Origin: VGWB01 sp964614245
Lineage (GTDB): Bacteria; Bacteroidota; Ignavibacteria; UBA10030
Length of the DNA stretch: 49,753 bases
Direction: 5' to 3'
Assembly: GCA_964614245.1 (NCBI GenBank)
Contig: CAZTKU010000003.1
Location: forward strand, 1 to 49,753
The notes beneath the pieces were generated by a model, which saw only the letters and a program-made list of their open reading frames with translations, searched no databases and had not been told where the DNA came from. Of this stretch, positions 14,598 to 23,230 are shown one piece after another. Made by a program: the position numbers and the translations under genes. The first letter of the stretch is position 1. Each line of letters starts with the position of its first letter.

Positions 14598-16982
14598 CTA
14601 TCTCTTGAGCAGATTCGTTTCAAACAGCTTGAGAATCCGTTTGTACTCATCCGTCCAGCTTGTTGGCTCGCGGAAACCGTGATCTTCAACCGGATAGACT
14701 GCAAGCTCCCAGTTTTCCTTCCTCAGTTCGATAAGGCGTTGAATAAGCCGAACAGCGTCCTGGAAGTGGACATTGACGTCAACCATGCCGTGACAGATGA
14801 GGAGCGCACCTCTCAATCCAGCGGCGTAGTAGATCGGTGAGCTGCGTCGATAGGCGAGGGTGTCTTCCTGCGGAATGTTAAGAATGTTGGCTGTATAGAA
14901 TTGACTGTAATGTGCCCAGTCTGTTACGGGGCGGAGGGCTGCGCCCGCAGCGAAAACGTCTGGGGCTGTAAACATTGCCATCAAGGTGATGAACCCGCCG
15001 TAGGATCCGCCATAGATCCCGACGCGTTTTGGGTCAACACCATGCTTCTCCACCAACCACCGCGCACCATCAACTTGGTCGTCGAGATCTTTTCCCCCCA
15101 TGTGGCGATAAATCGCAGTGCGCCAATCGCGACCGAGCCCCGCACTGGCGCGATAGTCCATGTCAAGCACCGTGAAGCCCTTATCCACCAGCAGATTGTG
15201 AAACATATACTCATGGAAATAATCACTCCACCACTTGTGCGCATTCTGAAGGTAGCCGGCGCCGTGAACAAAGATTACCGCAGCGCCGTTGGCGTGCTCC
15301 GGTTTAAACAGTCGCGCCGGCACTTCGGCCCCGTCACGCGCTTTGAAGGTGAGCACCTCAGGGGCTCGCCAGCCGTACGAACGGAATTCCTCGGAAGGCG
15401 ATGACGTTACTTGCACCGCTTGGGCTCCCGGTTTATTCTCCATCACATACAGGTCGGGCATCTTGTTGCTGAAGGAGTACTCGATGGCAAGGCGCTCCTC
15501 GGTCGTCGACAGCCTCACCTCATTCCCACCTTCCATTGACGTAATGCGCGTTCGCGTTCCTCCATCCAAAGGCATGGAATAGAAATGCCGCTCGCCAAAG
15601 TGAGCCTCGTTGGAGCTGAAGTACCACCGCTTCTTATCTCGAGAAATCTGAGGGCTGTAGACCTCGAATTTCCCTTTCGTGAGCTGCGTCTTGATCTTGC
15701 TGTCCAGTGTGGCGGTGTAGAGATGAGACCATCCATCTTCTTCGGACTGGAAATAGATTCTTCGCGAATCAGGCAGCCAGCCAATGCTCGGTGAAAACCC
15801 GAATCCACGAACTCCGGGACCACCGACCCATGCGTCGTCGTGCTGGTGCTCCACAACAGTGCTGAACTTAGCAGTCTCGACATCGAGAATCATAATCCAA
15901 CGATCCTTATTGTCCTGCGAGAAAAGCTGCACAATCGCATGGTTGCCATCGTCAGACCAGAACGGTCCATTGAAGAAGACGGGTCGGGACTTGGGTTTAC
16001 TCTTGCTCGTATCGCCGGGCGCCTTCGCCGGCACGACCCCCGGGATGTCGTCGTGCTTCACCTGCATTACAGAATCAAGGGCCACGTTGTAAACGTAGAA
16101 TTCCGCGACGGAGAGAGGTTCGCCTACCTTGGTCCGGCCCGAAATGTCCTCAGTGAAACCGCTTTCCGTGACATAGCTCGGAACAATCGTTCGTTTTGAA
16201 TCGGTTGGCTGCAGTGTAAGAACAAACGTGATGAACCGCTCGTCCGGAGAAAGGACAAAGGAGGAAGCGGTCCTCTGGCCGATGTAGTACGGCTTGGGTC
16301 GTTTCAGTTCGAGTGCTTCCTGCAATTTCCTCCGTGCTTCGCGTTCCGTTTTCCGTTCGCGCAAGACCTCAAACAGCTCAAGCTGTTGTTTCTCCAAGAA
16401 CTTCTGCAGGTCAGTCTTTGACCCTTCTCTTGTTGAGCTTCCGGATTGAAGGTTGGTGAGCTGCACCTCTGCGGCTGTTCGCAGGTCGCGAAGGAACAGG
16501 TTCCCCCCCCGCTCGAACGCAACCTTCTGCTCGTCAAATGAAAACCGTGGACCCAATTCCGGCGTAACGGTGCTGGTGAGCCGCGTCTCCTTCTTGTGCG
16601 GAATGTCGAGCAGGAAAATGTCGCCGTCGCGGATATAGAGCTTCTTGGTCTTGTCCTTGCTGTACGTGCCGAAACGGGAGGGAAGCCTCTTACGCTCCTC
16701 GAGAGTCACGCGCCGCAGCGTTCCTCCTCTTGCGCTTACTACGTACAGCGAGTCGTCTTCATCCCCCTTCTGCCGCCAATTGAAATAGATGTACTGGCCA
16801 TCTTCCGACCAGAAGATACCGCTGGGTGATGTGCCCATCCATTTTGGATCACGCATGAGGGTATCAACAGTGAGCCAGCCGCGAGTCGCCTTGGAGGGAG
16901 TACCGGATTGGGCAAAGAGGTTGAGCGTTACCGCTCCTGTAATGAAGAAAAAAAGGCTGAGATGTTTCGGGCTAGAGTGCAT
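14598..16982 (-). CDS. S9 family serine peptidase (prolyl oligopeptidase / DPP-IV type), exported
   Basis: 794-aa protein with signal peptide (SLFFFITGAVTLNLFAQSG). An N-terminal beta-propeller with WD40-like blades (for example SFDEQKVAFERGGNLFLRDL) covers most of the first 500 residues. A C-terminal alpha/beta-hydrolase domain carries the nucleophile motif GIYGGSYGGFITLMAM, the acid in HGMVDVNVHFQDA and the histidine in YPVEDHGFREP. It would cleave peptides, often next to proline, in the periplasm or at the outer membrane. An eight-base homopolymer (G8 in the coding sense) occurs at 16503-16510. A Shine-Dalgarno-like AGGAG lies 9 bp upstream of the ATG. Gene is divergent from the small protein gene at 17190. 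Confidence 0.93.
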   Translation of the reverse strand: MHSSPKHLSLFFFITGAVTLNLFAQSGTPSKATRGWLTVDTLMRDPKWMGTSPSGIFWSEDGQYIYFNWRQKGDEDDSLYVVSARGGTLRRVTLEERKRLPSRFGTYSKDKTKKLYIRDGDIFLLDIPHKKETRLTSTVTPELGPRFSFDEQKVAFERGGNLFLRDLRTAAEVQLTNLQSGSSTREGSKTDLQKFLEKQQLELFEVLRERKTEREARRKLQEALELKRPKPYYIGQRTASSFVLSPDERFITFVLTLQPTDSKRTIVPSYVTESGFTEDISGRTKVGEPLSVAEFYVYNVALDSVMQVKHDDIPGVVPAKAPGDTSKSKPKSRPVFFNGPFWSDDGNHAIVQLFSQDNKDRWIMILDVETAKFSTVVEHQHDDAWVGGPGVRGFGFSPSIGWLPDSRRIYFQSEEDGWSHLYTATLDSKIKTQLTKGKFEVYSPQISRDKKRWYFSSNEAHFGERHFYSMPLDGGTRTRITSMEGGNEVRLSTTEERLAIEYSFSNKMPDLYVMENKPGAQAVQVTSSPSEEFRSYGWRAPEVLTFKARDGAEVPARLFKPEHANGAAVIFVHGAGYLQNAHKWWSDYFHEYMFHNLLVDKGFTVLDMDYRASAGLGRDWRTAIYRHMGGKDLDDQVDGARWLVEKHGVDPKRVGIYGGSYGGFITLMAMFTAPDVFAAGAALRPVTDWAHYSQFYTANILNIPQEDTLAYRRSSPIYYAAGLRGALLICHGMVDVNVHFQDAVRLIQRLIELRKENWELAVYPVEDHGFREPTSWTDEYKRILKLFETNLLKR

Positions 16983-17189
16983 GGGCTGTTACTCCTGATG
17001 CGGGGTGATGTGCTTGAAGGAGGTGCTGGAGAAGGTAAAGAAAAGGGAGGTGGAATTCAATCGCCGCGGGCTTCAGGAACTCTGGCGGCGTGAGAGCTGT
17101 TGGTTCTCTTGTCCTTCCGCGGTACAGTTGCAGTTCATGGTCCACATCACAGAATCACAACCATCTTACCCATACTCAGAGGAGCCGCT

Positions 17190-17486
17190 ATGATACTCGT
17201 CCGCGATGTTTTTCAGCTCAAGTTTGGTAAAGCCAAAGAGGCGAAGGAGCTCTGGAAGGAAGGGGCAAAGATCGAGTCGAAGTACGGCTATGGTCCCGGT
17301 CGCGCGATGACCGATTTGACAGGTCCCTACTACACGCTCCTCATTGAGACGACCTACGATTCGCTTGCAGCCTACGAGAACGCGATGAAGAATACGCTCT
17401 ATGCGAACGAGTTTCGAGCGTGGTATCAGAAGTTTGTGCCGCTTGTCGATTCAGGACGGCGGGAGATCTACTCAATTGTGGAGTAA
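17190..17486 (+). CDS. small NIPSNAP / dimeric alpha-beta barrel-like protein, 98 aa
   Basis: 98-aa protein of one ferredoxin-like alpha/beta fold: strand VRDVFQLKFGK, a helix AKEAKELWKEGAKI, strands GPGRAMTDLTGPYYTLLIET and helix DSLAAYENAMKN. The pattern fits NIPSNAP or antibiotic-monooxygenase-like dimeric barrels, but no catalytic residue was recognised. The ATG is preceded by AGAGGAG. It stands alone. The following 259-bp spacer contains a short inverted repeat (AAGCGCG/CGCGCTT at 17578-17601) and no gene I can support. Confidence 0.7.
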   Translation: MILVRDVFQLKFGKAKEAKELWKEGAKIESKYGYGPGRAMTDLTGPYYTLLIETTYDSLAAYENAMKNTLYANEFRAWYQKFVPLVDSGRREIYSIVE

Positions 17487-17745
17487 GCGGGGAAGATCTT
17501 GATCGTCAGTCTCCACAGCACGGCCGGTAGCGCATGGGGCTGGAATCTGCCTTCGCCAGACTCACCATAAGTCAAGCAAGCGCGATCGAATCTGCGCGCT
17601 TGACAATCTCTTCTTTGTTCGCACCCTATCCCAGTGCGGCAATGGTGCTGATGCCATTTGCTGCGTTGCGTTTACTGAGCCGATTCCCTACCTTTTCAAC
17701 CAAAGCGGAGTTTCCAGGCATTGTACCTCAAGGAAGGTCTGACCA

Positions 17746-20049
17746 ATGAACCGCCTGCGCCTCTTTGCACCAATTCTTTGGACGTTGTGCTTCTCTCAGC
17801 AGATGTTGGGTCAAGGAGAGCTGAGCAAGCAGGAACTTCAACATCTGGTTGCCTTCACGAAGCTCTATGGCTACGTGAGGTACTTTCACCCGAGCGATGA
17901 GGCCGCGAAGATCAACTGGGATCAGTTTGCTGTGTACGGGGTCACCCGGGTGCTGGGTGCAAAGACCTCAGAGGAGTTGAAAAGAAGACTCGTCGAACTA
18001 TTCGCTCCTATCGCCCCTACCGTGATGCTCTTCAAGTCCGGCGAACGGGTGGCTTTCCCTCAGCAGGGCATCGTCCCAAAGGACACAGCGGGCTTGAAGG
18101 TTGTTGCATGGCAGCACCTTGGGGTTGGCCTGAATGATCAGGGCATCTATGCAAGCGCGAGGATGAACCGGTTGCGCGGAGTGCCAACACCGGGAGCAGC
18201 GGCATTTGGCACGATAACGCAGTCACTGAACGCAGCGCCGTATAGGGGGAGGGAATTCAGGTTTGGAGCGGCAGTCAAGGCCAATGTCCAGGGTGCTGGT
18301 AATCAGGGGCAGCTCTGGTTTCGAGTTGATCGGGAAGGCAACACGATGGGATTTTTCGATAACATGGGGGATCGGCCCATCACTCACAATGAATGGAAGC
18401 GATACGGGATCTCCGGTAGGATCGACAATGATGCCAAACACATCGTCTTCGGATGTTTTCTGCTTGGGGTAGGAAAGGTATGGGTTGACGATTTTCGATT
18501 AGAGGTGAAGGAAAACGGGAAGTGGGTCGATGTGCCGATCCCCAATAGCAGTTTCGAGACAGGGGAGACAGGAAAGCCTCCATCAAACTGGTTTCATCGA
18601 GCTCCCAACTACTCATTCCAGGTAGTTGCTGAGACCGCTTCCGATGGTTCCAAATCCGTTCTTATCGAACGCCATCCGCCGGAGCAGATATCGACACTGC
18701 TCTTCAAGGAATTCTCCCCTTTTGGCTCATACGTCCAGAAGGAGCTCGGTTCTGATCTCTCATGTCTTGTTCCGTTAGCCCTGTATTCAGATGAGCAGGG
18801 AACGATCCCAAGAGCGGATCCAAAGGGGCTCCAGAAGCTGATCACAGATATCTCAGGCTCTCTCCCGAAAGAACTTACCGCCCGCAACCGGGCTGTTCGG
18901 CTGGGAAACGTCGCGATCGCATGGAATGTATTCCAACACTTCTATCCATATTTTGACGTCGTGAAGACAGATTGGCAGAGAGTGTTGCCAGAAGCCCTGC
19001 GATCGTCCGCCCTCGACAGAACGCCAAACGACTTTCTCAAGACCCTTCAGAAGCTCGTTGCGCAGCTGCACGATGGGCATGGAGGCGTTGGTCTTATGAA
19101 TGATACAACGCACAGTTACGCCGCTCCAATCGAATGGTCATGGATCCAGAACCAACTTGTGGTCACGAGGATCGTCGATCCCACACTCACCGGCTTGAAA
19201 GTTGGAGATATTGTGGAACAGGTGGATGGACAGTTGCCGAGGGCCGCGCTTGAGCGTGAGGAGCAATTCATCTCCGGTGCCACGGCTCAATGGAAGCGGA
19301 TTCGCTCACTGTCAGCGCTCTTAAGCGGCGCCCGCGGCAGCAAGATTACGCTGAAGATCAAAGATGCCGATGGGAAAGAGAGCTCTCTACAGATTCCGCG
19401 GACAATGGGTATGATGGCCTATTATCAGAAGCAAAAGGCAACTCCGCTGGGACAGGCGAAGGAGCTCGCGAAGGGCATTTACTACTTGAATTTGGATCAG
19501 ATCTCGATAGCGGCGATTGACAGTCTTATGGCGAGGCTTGTAACGGCCAAGGGTATTGTGTGCGATCTACGCGGCTATCCCAACGGCAATCACATGTTCA
19601 TCACTCATCTGCTGAGCCACAGAGATACTTCTTCAAGCTGGATGAGGATCCCGAAGATCATATACCCGGACCGGGAAAGACTCGTTGGATATCAAAACTC
19701 CGGTTGGTTCTTGCAGCCTCAGCAACCGAGACTAACTGCGAAGATTGCGTTTGTCGTAGATGGAAGATTGATCAGCTATGCAGAATCGTTTATGAGCTTC
19801 ATCGAGCACTACAAACTCGCGGAAATTGTGGGTGAGCCAACCGCAGGCACGAACGGAAACGTCAACTCTCTCTCACTGCCTGGCGGCTACTGGATTTCCT
19901 GGACTGGCATGAGGGTGGTGAAACACAACGGATCTGTCCACCACGGTGTTGGCATCAAGCCGACCGTTCCAACTGGTAGGACTATCGCTGGGGTTCGTGC
20001 CGGTAGAGACGAGTTGCTGGAAAAGGCGATAGATATCGTGAGTCGGTAA
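17746..20049 (+). CDS. S41 family peptidase (tail-specific protease type), exported
   Basis: 767-aa secreted protein with signal peptide (MNRLRLFAPILWTLCFSQQM). Residues 25-330 form a mixed domain including a beta-sandwich (SLNAAPYRGREFRFGAAVKA, VWVDDFRLEVKENGKW). A PDZ-like part around GLKVGDIVEQVDGQLPRAAL follows near residue 485. The C-terminal TSPc domain has KGIVCDLRGYPNG and, near residue 685, a serine in SYAESFMSFIEHYK followed by EPTAGTNGNVN, the usual S41 catalytic neighbourhood. The role is probably in envelope protein processing or scavenging. Monocistronic, ending convergently to the URO-D-like gene. Confidence 0.88.
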   Translation: MNRLRLFAPILWTLCFSQQMLGQGELSKQELQHLVAFTKLYGYVRYFHPSDEAAKINWDQFAVYGVTRVLGAKTSEELKRRLVELFAPIAPTVMLFKSGERVAFPQQGIVPKDTAGLKVVAWQHLGVGLNDQGIYASARMNRLRGVPTPGAAAFGTITQSLNAAPYRGREFRFGAAVKANVQGAGNQGQLWFRVDREGNTMGFFDNMGDRPITHNEWKRYGISGRIDNDAKHIVFGCFLLGVGKVWVDDFRLEVKENGKWVDVPIPNSSFETGETGKPPSNWFHRAPNYSFQVVAETASDGSKSVLIERHPPEQISTLLFKEFSPFGSYVQKELGSDLSCLVPLALYSDEQGTIPRADPKGLQKLITDISGSLPKELTARNRAVRLGNVAIAWNVFQHFYPYFDVVKTDWQRVLPEALRSSALDRTPNDFLKTLQKLVAQLHDGHGGVGLMNDTTHSYAAPIEWSWIQNQLVVTRIVDPTLTGLKVGDIVEQVDGQLPRAALEREEQFISGATAQWKRIRSLSALLSGARGSKITLKIKDADGKESSLQIPRTMGMMAYYQKQKATPLGQAKELAKGIYYLNLDQISIAAIDSLMARLVTAKGIVCDLRGYPNGNHMFITHLLSHRDTSSSWMRIPKIIYPDRERLVGYQNSGWFLQPQQPRLTAKIAFVVDGRLISYAESFMSFIEHYKLAEIVGEPTAGTNGNVNSLSLPGGYWISWTGMRVVKHNGSVHHGVGIKPTVPTGRTIAGVRAGRDELLEKAIDIVSR

Positions 20050-20116
20050 GCAGATCTGGGGGATTTCTTCTAATCCTGACCAGGTCGGCAACCCGATGTA
20101 CAGAGTGCGCACTTTT

Positions 20117-21214
20117 TCAGTCTTTGGATACCGCCAACTGCTGACGAAGCTCTGCGGCGCGTTCGAAGATCTCTTCCTTGCTCACTCCTGCTTCCGCGAA
20201 GAGCGCGAAGATGTTTTCCTCCGGGGTTTCGGGGGGAATGGTGTGCGACGCGGCGAGAATGTACCCGCCACCTTCGGAGGTCATCCCTTCAAGCAAGCGG
20301 GCAGTTGAACGGCGGACATCTTGGACTGTTCCATTGGGGAGCAAATCAACTGTATCAATGCCTCCCATAAACGCGAGATCGCGGCCAAACTCCCTTTTCA
20401 GCTCAAGCCCATCCATCCCAGGGCAGTTGCACTGGATCGGATTAAGAACATCCAGACCCATCTCGATCAGATCGCCGATGATTGGTCGGAGCGAACCGCA
20501 GCAGTGATACGCGACCCAGAGGTTTTCTGATTTCCCCACGTCGAACACCCGCTGAAGCTGCGGCTTGATCTGTTCACGCCACATGCTCGGATTCATCATC
20601 AGTGACTCCTGACCCGCCACGTCATCACCCGTCCAGAGCCAATCAAGAGGGTAGCGCCTGCAAGCCCTCTCGGCGAGTTCGACGGAAAAATCAGCACAGC
20701 GCCTGAGCATCTCTTGGGCAAGATCCTTATCCAGAGCCATATCGAGCAAGGCGCTGTCCATACCACGAAGCCGGCAGTACATCTCAAACGCGCAGGGCGA
20801 TACGTCACAACCCATGAACCACCGATCCGGGTCATTCACAACGGGGGACATCTGCATCAGAAGCTCTTCGCGATGGTCGGACGGAAACTGATAGGCGCGA
20901 ACCTGCTCTCCGGTTGCGCCAGCGAGCGGGAAGCTCGTGATCTGGTTGAAGGTGCCGACCCGCTCCCATCGAATTCCCCAAAAATCATTATGCCATTCAC
21001 CTTCACGCTCATGCACGATGCCTTCCATCGCGTAGTTGTTATTCACCCACGCCTGCCGGATGTCGTTACCCATTGCTTCCGCCACGAAGCAGGACGGAAT
21101 GTCAAGGAGCTTTGCCAGCCGCCGTGTTGTCTCCGGATGGAACCACATGAAGATTGGCACGCGATCGACAGGCTTGCGCTCCAGTGCCGCGTGAACACGC
21201 TCTTTTGAAGTCAT
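20117..21214 (-). CDS. uroporphyrinogen decarboxylase (URO-D)-like protein, MtaA-type, no heme role implied
   Basis: 365-aa URO-D superfamily protein, starting with MTSKERVHAALERKPVDRVP, a usual beginning of MtaA/CmuA-like corrinoid methyltransferases and related proteins. A zinc-binding motif can be recognised: HCCG (HCCGSLRPIIGDL) and, near the C-terminus, SHTIPP where MtaA-type proteins have a cysteine (GCAIPP in the neighbouring gene). So a histidine may be the third ligand. True heme-pathway HemE enzymes look different. The neighbouring gene belongs to the same superfamily with a 45-bp gap, suggesting an operon that reads second. Substrate unknown. Confidence 0.82.
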   Translation of the reverse strand: MTSKERVHAALERKPVDRVPIFMWFHPETTRRLAKLLDIPSCFVAEAMGNDIRQAWVNNNYAMEGIVHEREGEWHNDFWGIRWERVGTFNQITSFPLAGATGEQVRAYQFPSDHREELLMQMSPVVNDPDRWFMGCDVSPCAFEMYCRLRGMDSALLDMALDKDLAQEMLRRCADFSVELAERACRRYPLDWLWTGDDVAGQESLMMNPSMWREQIKPQLQRVFDVGKSENLWVAYHCCGSLRPIIGDLIEMGLDVLNPIQCNCPGMDGLELKREFGRDLAFMGGIDTVDLLPNGTVQDVRRSTARLLEGMTSEGGGYILAASHTIPPETPEENIFALFAEAGVSKEEIFERAAELRQQLAVSKD

Positions 21215-21259
21215 GAGTACGACCCCCGGCCCGGTCGAGTCAAAAAATGTCCACGGGCA

Positions 21260-22282
21260 CTAGAAACTCCTCGCTACACGAATCATCGCTTTCAGGTTCT
21301 CTGATGGGGTTATCGGCGGAATGGCGCACCCTGCATTGAGGACGAATCGGGGTGTGTCGGCAAAAACGGTAAGGAGCTCGCGCGTTTTTTCTTCGACGAG
21401 ATCCGGAGTCCCAAGAGCCAAAACCCCGCTTGGATCGATGTTCCCGACGAAGACGGCCCGGTCTTTCATTCTCTCACGCGCCAAGGACGCATCGGTCCGG
21501 TAATCAAGCTCGAGGCCGTCGGAGCCCGATGCCAGCATGTCATCAAGAATGGCACTTGTGTTGCCGCAGATGTGAAGGATGTAGGGTAACCCGAGCCCGT
21601 GTGCACAGTCTACAATCCGCTTCTCGTATGGCAGCGCAAACGAACGGAACATCGACGGCGAAATCAATTCAGGCCCCGCCACGCTGTCGCCGTTCGAGGT
21701 CATATGAGCGCCGGTGTCCGCCATCAAACGGATGAACTGAAGCGTGATGGTTGTGGCGTATTCGAGAAGCTGGTGCACAAGCTCGTGGCGATCCGGATTC
21801 GCGAGGTCAAGCATCCATGGTTCGAGACCGCGAATCAGGCTCGCAAGTGTGAATGGCGATTGGTCGCAGTTGCCCCGAATCAGGATATCGTCATCAAAAT
21901 GCTTCTTCAGGATTGCGGTGGCCTCAAGCCACACTTGAACGCCACGGTAATCGCAGATGTTGACCGGCTCCAGATCTTGCAGCTCTTCAAGGTTGTTCAA
22001 ACGCGCGCCGCTGACTTGCGCTGGCTGGTCTTCCGGAAAATCAATCGGCACGCCGGCGGCGCCAGCCAACGTAACCGTGTCGACATCGATCATGATACCG
22101 TCGTACTCATACTCCTCGACAGCTTCGATAAATGCGCGAGCCATCTCCTTCGGATCGCTGCGGAATTGCTGCATGGTCATCCCGGCTTCACGAGCAGCCA
22201 TCATAAAATTGTGAAGCATTACTGGAGTCGTATCAGGCTGTTCGCCTCTGAAGGCGGCCATGATCCGCTGGTATCCGTTCAT
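21260..22282 (-). CDS. uroporphyrinogen decarboxylase (URO-D)-like protein, MtaA-type
   Basis: 340-aa URO-D superfamily protein with the MtaA/MtbA zinc motif intact: HICGN near residue 230 and GCAIPP near residue 320. Other segments: DGIMIDVDTVTLAGAAG, FVGNIDPSGVLALGTPD. Such proteins transfer methyl groups from methylcobalamin-type carriers or demethylate methoxylated compounds. The ATG at 22282 is chosen because the GGA-containing ribosome-binding site AAAAGGACG has a usable spacing; a second ATG directly upstream is less well placed, and the longer open frame has no independent support. First gene of a pair with the preceding entry. Confidence 0.83.
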   Translation of the reverse strand: MNGYQRIMAAFRGEQPDTTPVMLHNFMMAAREAGMTMQQFRSDPKEMARAFIEAVEEYEYDGIMIDVDTVTLAGAAGVPIDFPEDQPAQVSGARLNNLEELQDLEPVNICDYRGVQVWLEATAILKKHFDDDILIRGNCDQSPFTLASLIRGLEPWMLDLANPDRHELVHQLLEYATTITLQFIRLMADTGAHMTSNGDSVAGPELISPSMFRSFALPYEKRIVDCAHGLGLPYILHICGNTSAILDDMLASGSDGLELDYRTDASLARERMKDRAVFVGNIDPSGVLALGTPDLVEEKTRELLTVFADTPRFVLNAGCAIPPITPSENLKAMIRVARSF

Positions 22283-22411
22283 CATCGTCCTTTTTCTTTT
22301 TGCAGGAGGTTCAACAGCACCGCTGTTTCGCGCAAAGCGGCGCGCACAAAGTGTTGCCGGCAAGAAATATGGTTCGGGCCAAAGTTAGGTTCTCGCGGTA
22401 TGTCATGGGAA

Positions 22412-22912
22412 TCAGAGTTCGTCTGTTGACTCGACGACAGACCAGGCTCCGTTCTTTCGCTTGAGCCCCATGGGTTTGAGGCCGAACGGCTGAGGCAGTG
22501 CGCTCTTGGCGAAATCCATCATCTCGATGCGGTGCGGGATGACCTTGACCAAAATATACTCATTGTTCTCGGGTCCGCCGGGGTACATATCGCTCCAGTA
22601 CGCCCTCCAGTACTTTCGTTTCAGCTCGACATTGTTGTCAAGCGCGGCCTTGCCAATGATTGTTACATAAGCCGTGCTGCGAGGGTTCAGAAACGCGAGT
22701 GTGACATTGTTCTGCTTGAGGATCTCGCGAACCTTGCGTGAATTCGGACTCGCGCCGAGCCACACATTAAATTCACCGTCCGGATCAAACGGGTGCATGA
22801 GCCGAGCGTTGATTTCACCGGACTCGCCGTGACTCATGAAGAAACAGTAATCTGCTTCCTTGATGATCACGCGCGCTGTAGCCAAGAGCTCATCAGTCTT
22901 CGGTTGACTCAT
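22412..22912 (-). CDS. pyridoxamine 5'-phosphate oxidase family (flavin-binding split barrel) protein
   Basis: 166-aa FMN-binding split-barrel protein. The N-terminus TARVIIKEADYCFFMSHG is followed by GEINARLMHPFDPDGEFNVW and ASPNSRKVREILKQ, the pattern of the general-stress PNPOx-like proteins rather than the PdxH biosynthetic enzyme. The C-terminal part carries KVIPHRIEMMDF. The true substrate (a flavin- or F420-related reduction) cannot be told from sequence. Start ATG follows AGGAAGGGG. It is not linked to the URO-D genes by a short spacer: they lie 130 bp apart. Confidence 0.82.
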   Translation of the reverse strand: MSQPKTDELLATARVIIKEADYCFFMSHGESGEINARLMHPFDPDGEFNVWLGASPNSRKVREILKQNNVTLAFLNPRSTAYVTIIGKAALDNNVELKRKYWRAYWSDMYPGGPENNEYILVKVIPHRIEMMDFAKSALPQPFGLKPMGLKRKNGAWSVVESTDEL

Positions 22913-23230
22913 AGGGTGTCCCCTTCCTCATTACACTGTTATTGTTCGCGATTGTTTTGGTGGCAGATTCGTACCCTGCACGCTTTGGCGAACTTGAATG
23001 ACATTGATCCTTTGGAAATCAAAATTCCCTTCAATCCGAAAACCAAGCGACACGAATGTACACTTTCTTGACCGAGAGAAGCAAGATATTTTGCCTCGTC
23101 ATTGTTCCAAAACTGAGAAGCGAAGGGAGCGATGCTTGACATTCGACGGGAAATTCTCAATCTTTTTTGCGACTCTGCTGGAATGAGAACTCACCCTACG
23201 CCTCTCTCCACAATCCGGAGGTAACTCAAC
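22913..23230. other. intergenic region with a possible promoter for the amidohydrolase gene
   Basis: The 318-bp divergent spacer contains TTGACA at 23136-23141 and AATCTT at 23159-23164, 17 bp apart, facing the downstream plus-strand gene; the -10 box is weak. GGAGG lies 11 bp upstream of its start codon. Nothing else supportable was seen. Confidence 0.3.

Noticed and set aside
17534..17749. 71-codon plus-strand frame overlapping the S41 peptidase start by 4 bp (ATGA)
   Set aside because: No ribosome-binding site, no recognisable sequence; the overlap is probably chance.
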